Positions 13,977-18,560 of a stretch of 18,560 nucleotides of DNA are shown one piece after another (within the stretch, counting starts at the first letter, position 1; every line of letters begins with the position of its first letter). The notes under the pieces are model-generated. The model was not told the origin of the DNA, made no database searches, and saw only the letters and a list, made by a program, of their open reading frames with translations. This stretch comes from Clostridiaceae bacterium (GTDB lineage Bacteria > Bacillota > Clostridia > Oscillospirales > Acutalibacteraceae), in the NCBI GenBank assembly GCA_904501685.1, contig CAJGBX010000018.1, positions 1-18,560 of the forward strand, in the 5' to 3' direction. A program made the translations under genes and the position numbers.

Positions 13977-15509
13977 TTATTTAATAAGGCTTGTACCGTC
14001 CATTTCAGCCGGTTGCTCTAATTCCAATATTTTAAGAATTGTCGGGGAAATGTCGCAAAGCTTACCGCCCTCACGAAGCTCGCAATTCATACCTACAACA
14101 CTAAACGGTACAGGGTTGGTGGTATGTGCAGTGAAGGGTGAGCCGTCGGTGTCGCTCATTCTGTCGGCATTACCGTGGTCGGCAGTGATAAGCACAATAC
14201 CGTCCATAGCTCTTGTTGTCTCAACAATACGTCCAACGCAGGCATCAACGGTTTCAACCGCCTTTACAGCTGCTTCGAATACGCCGGTGTGACCAACCAT
14301 ATCACAGTTTGCAAAGTTCAAAATGACAACATCGTACTTGCCGCTTTTTATAGCCTCACAAGCCTTGTCGCAAACCGGAACAGCACTCATCTCAGGTTGC
14401 ATATCATAGGTTGCAACAGCGGGTGACTTAACCAAAATTCTGTCTTCGCCTTCATACTCAACCTCTTTGCCGCCGTTGAAGAAAAATGTTACGTGAGCGT
14501 ATTTCTCAGTTTCAGCAATGCGAAGCTGGGTCATACCGTTTTTAGAAAGATATTCGCCCAAGGTGTTAACCAAGGTCTGCGGTTTGAATGCAATCTCAAC
14601 GTTCGGCATAGTAGCGTCGTATTGAGTCATACAAACGTAGAATACCTGTTTTCTGCCGCCTTTACGCACAAATCCGTTGAAATCATCATCAACAAAGGTA
14701 CGGGTAATCTCACGTGCACGGTCAGGACGGAAGTTAAAGAAGATAACACTGTCGCCGTCGGCGATGGCCTTACCGCCTGCGATAACAGTAGGAATAACAA
14801 ACTCATCGGTCAAGTTTTTGCCGTCCTCGTCGATTGTCTCATATGACTTTTTGATAGCAGCAACTGCATCATCTGCCATAATACCGTCGCCTAAAACAGC
14901 AGCGTTGTAGAACTTTTCAACACGGTCCCAACGGTTATCGCGATCCATACCGTAGTAACGACCTGCAATTGTTGAAATTTTACCGATGCCGATATCGGCC
15001 ATTTTCTGTTGGAGCTGTGCTACGTAATCTGCACCTGAAGCAGGAGGCACATCACGTCCGTCCAAAAGTGCGTGAACGTAAACCTCGGTAAGACCGAAAA
15101 CCTTTGCCATCTCAATCAAAGAATAAAGGTGTTCAATGTGGCTGTGAACACCGCCGTCTGAAAGCAGTCCCATAAAATGTAATGCAGAGTGATTCTTCTT
15201 GCAGTTTTCAATAGCGCCGATAATTGCCTCGTTGTGGGGCAGCTCACCGTCACGTGCTGCCTTGGTAATACGGGTTAATTCCTGATAAACAACACGGCCT
15301 GCACCGATATTGGTGTGACCGACCTCAGAATTACCCATCTGGCCGTCAGGCAAGCCTACATCCATACCCGAAGCACCGATTTTAGTGGTGGGATTTTCCT
15401 TGAAAATTTTATCAAGGCAGGGAGTTTTAGCGGTGTGAATGGCGTTACCCATTTTGTCAGGGTCAAAGCCGAAACCGTCCATAATAGTCAAAACAATAGG
15501 TTTTTTCAT
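13977..15509 (-). CDS. gpmI: 2,3-bisphosphoglycerate-independent phosphoglycerate mutase
   Basis: A 510-residue Mn2+-dependent enzyme of the alkaline phosphatase superfamily that interconverts 3- and 2-phosphoglycerate. The first metal-binding Asp is in LTIMDGFG (Asp11), and the phosphorylated catalytic Ser is Ser61 in GNSEVGHTNIGAGRVV. The transferase-like domain follows (HALLDGRDVPP, GRYYGMDRDNRWDR). The remaining metal ligands are in NFANCDMVGHTG and TADHGNAD (Asp444-His445). The length matches the family (about 510). AGAGGT lies upstream of ATG 15509. It is third in pgk-tpiA-gpmI, 32 bases after tpiA, and a strong terminator follows. Enolase is not in the window. Confidence 0.97.
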   Translation of the reverse strand: MKKPIVLTIMDGFGFDPDKMGNAIHTAKTPCLDKIFKENPTTKIGASGMDVGLPDGQMGNSEVGHTNIGAGRVVYQELTRITKAARDGELPHNEAIIGAIENCKKNHSALHFMGLLSDGGVHSHIEHLYSLIEMAKVFGLTEVYVHALLDGRDVPPASGADYVAQLQQKMADIGIGKISTIAGRYYGMDRDNRWDRVEKFYNAAVLGDGIMADDAVAAIKKSYETIDEDGKNLTDEFVIPTVIAGGKAIADGDSVIFFNFRPDRAREITRTFVDDDFNGFVRKGGRKQVFYVCMTQYDATMPNVEIAFKPQTLVNTLGEYLSKNGMTQLRIAETEKYAHVTFFFNGGKEVEYEGEDRILVKSPAVATYDMQPEMSAVPVCDKACEAIKSGKYDVVILNFANCDMVGHTGVFEAAVKAVETVDACVGRIVETTRAMDGIVLITADHGNADRMSDTDGSPFTAHTTNPVPFSVVGMNCELREGGKLCDISPTILKILELEQPAEMDGTSLIK

Positions 15510-15541
15510 TGATATACCTCTTGAAAAATATTTAAAGTTAA

Positions 15542-16309
15542 TTATTTGCTTGCTGCCTTAACGATAATCGAGAAATCCTCAGCCTTTAAGGAAGCACCGC
15601 CGATAAGACCGCCGTCTACATTAGCCTTAGCTACAAGCTCGTCAGCGTTCTTAGCGTTCATAGAGCCGCCGTACTGAATGGTAACAGTTTCAGCAACATC
15701 CTTACCGTAAACCTCTGCAATAGCTTCACGAACATAGCCGTTACCTTCGTCAGCCTGCTCAGCAGTAGCGGTAACACCGGTACCGATAGCCCAAACCGGC
15801 TCATAAGCAATGATAACGTTTTTCAACTGCTCGGCAGTAACATTGGTCAATGCCATTTTGGTCTGGAATTTCAAAAGAGTTTCGGTATAACCTAATTCTC
15901 TTTGCTCCAAGGTCTCGCCAACGCAAACGATAGCGGTTAAGCCTGCATTCAAAGCGGCAAGTGTACGGAGGTTAACAGTCTGGTCGGTCTCACCGAAGTA
16001 CTGTCTGCGTTCAGAGTGGCCGATAACAACATAACGTACGCCGGATTCTACCAGCATTTCAGCAGAAATTTCACCGGTGTAAGCACCCGAAGCTTTGAAG
16101 TGAACATTCTCGGCACCGATTTCTATGTTAGAACCCTTAGCAGCCTCAACAGCGGCAGGAATGTCGATAAACGGTACGCAAAGTACAACCTTGCAATCGG
16201 CACCTGCTACAAGCGGCTTCATCTCGTTGATGAGAGCGGTGGTTTCAGCAGGGGTTTTATTCATTTTCCAGTTACCTGCTATAACTGCATTTCTTAATGT
16301 CTTATTCAT
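15542..16309 (-). CDS. tpiA: Triose-phosphate isomerase
   Basis: A 255-residue TIM barrel that interconverts dihydroxyacetone phosphate and glyceraldehyde 3-phosphate. Active-site residues are present: Asn13 and Lys15 in AGNWKMN, His98 in VIGHSERR, and Glu170 in AYEPVWAIGTG. The phosphate-binding loops (QYGGSMNAKN and GLIGGASL) are intact. I set the start at ATG 16309 because GGAGG (complement of 16318-16322) lies eight bases upstream; an in-frame TTG at 16324 overlaps that site. It lies between pgk and gpmI on the same strand, separated from pgk by a hairpin. Its substrate is shared with the mgsA product encoded elsewhere in the window. Confidence 0.97.
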   Translation of the reverse strand: MNKTLRNAVIAGNWKMNKTPAETTALINEMKPLVAGADCKVVLCVPFIDIPAAVEAAKGSNIEIGAENVHFKASGAYTGEISAEMLVESGVRYVVIGHSERRQYFGETDQTVNLRTLAALNAGLTAIVCVGETLEQRELGYTETLLKFQTKMALTNVTAEQLKNVIIAYEPVWAIGTGVTATAEQADEGNGYVREAIAEVYGKDVAETVTIQYGGSMNAKNADELVAKANVDGGLIGGASLKAEDFSIIVKAASK

Positions 16310-16345
16310 TATAATTTCCTCCAAATTGTATTTTATTAATTACAC

Positions 16346-16383
16346 AAAACTGCGGCACAAGAGATAGCCTCGTGCCGCGGTTT
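16346..16383 (-). terminator. Intercistronic hairpin between pgk and tpiA
   Basis: GCGGCAC (16352-16358) and GTGCCGC (16372-16378) form a 7-bp GC-rich core. It is extended inside by GAG/CTC with a 2-nt bulge and outside by AAAC/GTTT across a C-A mismatch. Read leftward it is followed by TTTTGTGTAATTAAT. It could be a partial terminator or an mRNA stability element that lowers tpiA and gpmI relative to pgk. Confidence 0.55.
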
Positions 16384-16402
16384 GAATTTTAATTAAAGAT
16401 AA

Positions 16403-17614
16403 TTACTTATCGTTAACTGCTGCAATACCGGGAAGCTCCTTACCCTCAAGGAACTCAAGCGAAGCACCACCACCGGTAGAAATATGGCTCATCTTAGGAC
16501 CAAATCCCAAGGTGTTAACTGCAGCTGCAGAGTCACCGCCGCCGATAATGGTGGTAGCATCGGTCTCAGCTAAAGACTTAGCAACGGCAATGGTACCCTT
16601 TGCCAGGGTGGGGTTCTCAAATACGCCCATAGGTCCGTTCCAAACAACGGTCTTAGCACTCTTTACAGCCTCGGCAAACATTTCGGCAGTTTTAGTACCG
16701 ATATCAAGACCCATAGAGTCGTTAGGAATCTTGTCAGCATCAACAACGGTAACTTCAACAGGACCGTCAATCGGGTCAGGGAATACCTTACCGACAGTAC
16801 AGTCAATAGGAAGAAGAAGCTTAACACCGTTAGCCTCTGCCTTAGCCATCATTTCCTTACAATACTCAATCTTCTCTTGGTCTAAAAGGCTGGTACCTAC
16901 GCCATAGCCCTTAGCTGCCAAGAAGGTGTAAGCCATACCGCCACCGACAATAACTGTGTCAGCCTTGGTAAGCAGGTTCTCGATAACGGGAAGCTTGTCT
17001 GCAACCTTAGCACCGCCGAGGATTGTAACAAACGGACGTTGCGGATTTTCAACAGCACCGCCTAAGAACTTCAATTCCTTCTGCATAAGATAGCCAACTG
17101 CAGCTTCCTCAACAAAAGCGGTAACACCGACGGTAGAGCAGTGTGCTCTGTGTGCGGCACCGAAAGCATCATTAACATAGATTTCGCAAAGAGAAGCCAA
17201 TTCCTTAGAGAGAGCCTCACCGTTCTTGGTCTCTTCTGCACGGTAACGGGTGTTCTCTAAAAGAACAACATCTCCGTCCTTCATAGCGGCAACAGCTGCC
17301 TTTGCATTCTCGCCGACAACTGAAGCATCAGCTGCAAAAACAACCTCTTTACCCAAATGCTCACTCAAACGGGCAGCAACAGGAGCCAAGCTTAATTCCG
17401 GTTTGGGTTCGCCCTTCGGCTTGCCGAGGTGAGAGCAAAGGATAACCTTACCACCGTCTTGGATAAGCTTTTTAATGGTGGGAAGAGCGGCTACGATACG
17501 GTTTTCATCGGTGATAACACCATTCTTCAAGGGAACGTTGAAGTCGCAACGGACAAGCACGCGTTTGCCTTTTACATTGATGTCATCTACGGTTTTTTTG
17601 TTTAATACAGACAT
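16403..17614 (-). CDS. pgk: Phosphoglycerate kinase
   Basis: A 403-residue two-lobed kinase that transfers phosphate from 1,3-bisphosphoglycerate to ADP. N-lobe substrate residues are seen in VRCDFNVPL (Arg22, Asp24, Asn26), SHLGKPKG (61-68) and NTRYRAEETKN. The C-lobe nucleotide site includes TILGGAKVADKL, WNGPMGVFENP and GGGDSAAAVNTLG (from about 358). The length is normal. AAAGGATG upstream supports ATG 17614. It is the first gene of pgk-tpiA-gpmI, with its own promoter. The gap gene, which precedes pgk in many Firmicutes, is not here; the upstream neighbour is trmL on the same strand, about 130 bases away. Confidence 0.97.
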   Translation of the reverse strand: MSVLNKKTVDDINVKGKRVLVRCDFNVPLKNGVITDENRIVAALPTIKKLIQDGGKVILCSHLGKPKGEPKPELSLAPVAARLSEHLGKEVVFAADASVVGENAKAAVAAMKDGDVVLLENTRYRAEETKNGEALSKELASLCEIYVNDAFGAAHRAHCSTVGVTAFVEEAAVGYLMQKELKFLGGAVENPQRPFVTILGGAKVADKLPVIENLLTKADTVIVGGGMAYTFLAAKGYGVGTSLLDQEKIEYCKEMMAKAEANGVKLLLPIDCTVGKVFPDPIDGPVEVTVVDADKIPNDSMGLDIGTKTAEMFAEAVKSAKTVVWNGPMGVFENPTLAKGTIAVAKSLAETDATTIIGGGDSAAAVNTLGFGPKMSHISTGGGASLEFLEGKELPGIAAVNDK

Positions 17615-17654
17615 AAGTTACATCCTTTCACATTGATAAAATTTGAACAATCTT

Positions 17655-17683
17655 ATTTTACTTTATTTTTCTGAATTTTTCAA
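17655..17683 (-). promoter_or_regulatory. Predicted promoter of pgk-tpiA-gpmI
   Basis: Read leftward: TTGAAA (complement of 17678-17683), a 17-nt spacer and TAAAAT (complement of 17655-17660). It predicts a leader of about 35 bases before pgk. A second perfect TATAAT (complement of 17698-17703) lies further upstream but has no good -35 partner. Confidence 0.65.
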
Positions 17684-17747
17684 GTCATTATTTAGATATT
17701 ATAGAGAATTTTTTAAGCTTCGGTTTGTGCAAAATGTCGAATACTTC

Positions 17748-18248
17748 TTATTCGTCCCATTTATAGTTATGAAGCTGACCTTTATTTTGCAGCTCAGGGT
17801 AGTTCCATTGCCTTAAAACCTCATAAACCCCGACGGCTACGGTATTGGAAAGATTAAGACTTCGAGCCTCACCCAACATTGGCAGTCGTACACATTCCTC
17901 CTTGTGCCGGAGCAACAGCTCTTCAGGAAGTCCTTTGGTTTCTTTGCCGAAAAACAGGTAGCAGTTGTCCGGATATTCAACATCGGTATGCGTTTTAAGT
18001 CCTTTAGTTGTAAAATAAAAGCAGGCACCGTTGTTTTTGGAGTAGAAATCCTCCAGATTATCGTAATAGGTAATGTCAAGCAAATACCAATAATCCAAGC
18101 CGGCGCGCTTCAGCTTTTTGTCGTCAATGGCGAAACCCATAGGACGGATGATGTGAAGCCGTGCTCCGGTTGCGGCACAGGTTCTGGCAATGTTTCCGGC
18201 GTTTTGCGGAATTTCCGGTTCAACTAAAACAATGTTAAGAGTTTTCAT
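17748..18248 (-). CDS. trmL: tRNA (cytidine/uridine-34 2'-O)-methyltransferase TrmL
   Basis: A 166-residue SPOUT-class methyltransferase that methylates the ribose at the wobble position of certain tRNA-Leu species using S-adenosylmethionine. The N-terminus has IVLVEPEIPQNAGNIARTC. The trefoil-knot cofactor site is formed by FFGKETKGLPEEL and RLPMLGEARSLNLSNTVAV near the C-terminus, as in TrmL/YibK. The length matches the minimal knot-only form. GGAGTGAGA precedes ATG 18248. It has its own promoter and runs toward pgk without a strong terminator between; only a small 6-bp hairpin overlaps its stop codon. Confidence 0.93.
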   Translation of the reverse strand: MKTLNIVLVEPEIPQNAGNIARTCAATGARLHIIRPMGFAIDDKKLKRAGLDYWYLLDITYYDNLEDFYSKNNGACFYFTTKGLKTHTDVEYPDNCYLFFGKETKGLPEELLLRHKEECVRLPMLGEARSLNLSNTVAVGVYEVLRQWNYPELQNKGQLHNYKWDE

Positions 18249-18311
18249 AATAATCTCACTCCGAGCATTTAAAATCTTGACAACAGGGTAATAAACATTT
18301 ATTATTAAAAC

Positions 18312-18340
18312 AGTATAGCATTAAATTGTTGTTTTGGCAA
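18312..18340 (-). promoter_or_regulatory. Predicted promoter of trmL
   Basis: Read leftward: TTGCCA (complement of 18335-18340), a 17-nt spacer and TATACT (complement of 18312-18317), with an extended -10 TGC in front. It predicts a leader of about 60 bases. Confidence 0.65.
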
Positions 18341-18356
18341 ATGCTTTTTATATTAT
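18329..18356 (+). promoter_or_regulatory. Possible promoter of the right-edge membrane protein gene
   Basis: TTGTTT (18329-18334), a 16-nt spacer and TATTAT (18351-18356). It overlaps the divergent trmL promoter, so the two may compete. Confidence 0.45.
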
Positions 18357-18375
18357 TTTACATAAGGTGATAAAT

Positions 18376-18560
18376 TTGAGTAAGATGAGAAATTCCAATA
18401 TCAGAAAATATGCCGAGCTTGCTGTTAAGGGTAACAGAGAAAGAAGTGCGGTTGATATTTTGACTAAGTGGTTAACGGTGATTTATTGGCTAGCTGCCGC
18501 AGCGGCTATTGTTACCTGCCTTACAATGATGATAGGTAATCTGGTATGGATGAGTGAATA
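18376..18560 (+). CDS. Unrecognised membrane protein, N-terminal part
   Basis: An open frame from TTG 18376 runs off the right edge after 61 codons. AAGGTGA (18364-18370) lies five bases before it; ATG 18385 is an alternative start with poorer spacing. The product begins with a polar, basic stretch (about 35 residues, including RNSNIRKYAELAVKGNRER). One hydrophobic helix follows (WLTVIYWLAAAAAIVTCL and on to MMIGNLVWM). There is no cleavable signal pattern; it looks like a membrane protein with a cytosolic N-terminus. I do not recognise the family, and the visible part is too short to say more. Confidence 0.6.
   Translation, partial: MSKMRNSNIRKYAELAVKGNRERSAVDILTKWLTVIYWLAAAAAIVTCLTMMIGNLVWMSE

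Noticed and set aside
14050..14910. Several open frames on the plus strand opposite gpmI (and similar ones opposite pgk, tpiA, trmL and mreB)
   Set aside because: They lie wholly inside genes with intact catalytic motifs on the other strand, have low-complexity Ser/Thr/Ala-rich translations, and lack ribosome sites.
17737..17753. Terminator directly after trmL
   Set aside because: CGAATA and TATTCG can form a 6-bp stem overlapping the stop codon, but it is AT-rich and no T-run follows at once, so it is too weak to call.

Overview
The window is a piece of a low-to-moderate GC Firmicutes chromosome. It most likely comes from an anaerobic gut-type Clostridia such as the Oscillospirales/Ruminococcaceae. 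The signs are GGAGG-type ribosome binding sites, sigma-A-like promoters with 17-nt spacers, an mreBCD-PBP2-(min)-mgsA gene order, a zinc-ribbon L28, a clostridial-type HisRS and an AbrB/SpoVT-type regulator with a C-terminal zinc ribbon. The lineage call is inference. Nearly all of it is ordinary chromosomal core sequence. I see no insertion sequence, prophage, CRISPR array, rRNA or tRNA gene, and no gene-free gap longer than about 240 bases.

Layout. (1) 1-1084: the 3' end of a nicotinamidase/isochorismatase-type hydrolase, then NAD synthase nadE, ending at a bidirectional hairpin. (2) 1105-3419, minus strand: a secreted membrane-anchored YDG/MBG-domain protein followed by a TVP38/DedA-type membrane protein. 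(3) 3590-4522, plus strand: a DUF421 (YetF-like) membrane protein and an unrecognised 57-residue protein. (4) 4644-4832, minus strand: rpmB. (5) 5067-6230, plus strand: a HAD phosphatase and a dCMP deaminase-like enzyme, closed by a strong terminator. (6) 6434-13500, plus strand: mreB, mreC, mreD, PBP2 (mrdA), a MinD-like ATPase, mgsA and hisS. (7) 13556-13804, minus strand: an AbrB-family regulator. (8) 13977-17614, minus strand: pgk, tpiA and gpmI, transcribed in that order. (9) 17748-18248, minus strand: trmL, divergent from the start of an unrecognised membrane protein that runs off the right edge.

How the genes fit together. MreB, MreC, MreD and PBP2 form most of the elongasome that guides lateral wall synthesis, and the MinD-like ATPase sits where many clostridia carry minC-minD-minE. 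The pgk-tpiA-gpmI block covers triose and lower glycolysis, while mgsA encodes the bypass that drains dihydroxyacetone phosphate, the substrate TpiA uses. nadE with the upstream hydrolase suggests NAD salvage from nicotinamide.

Points most worth a second look: the MinD-like protein has no minC, minE or rodA beside it and an altered switch region; MgsA has Val where the E. coli enzyme has catalytic Asp71; a 25-bp palindrome covers the mreB -10 box; and a well-initiated 57-residue protein follows the DUF421 gene. I did not find a convincing new multi-gene system.
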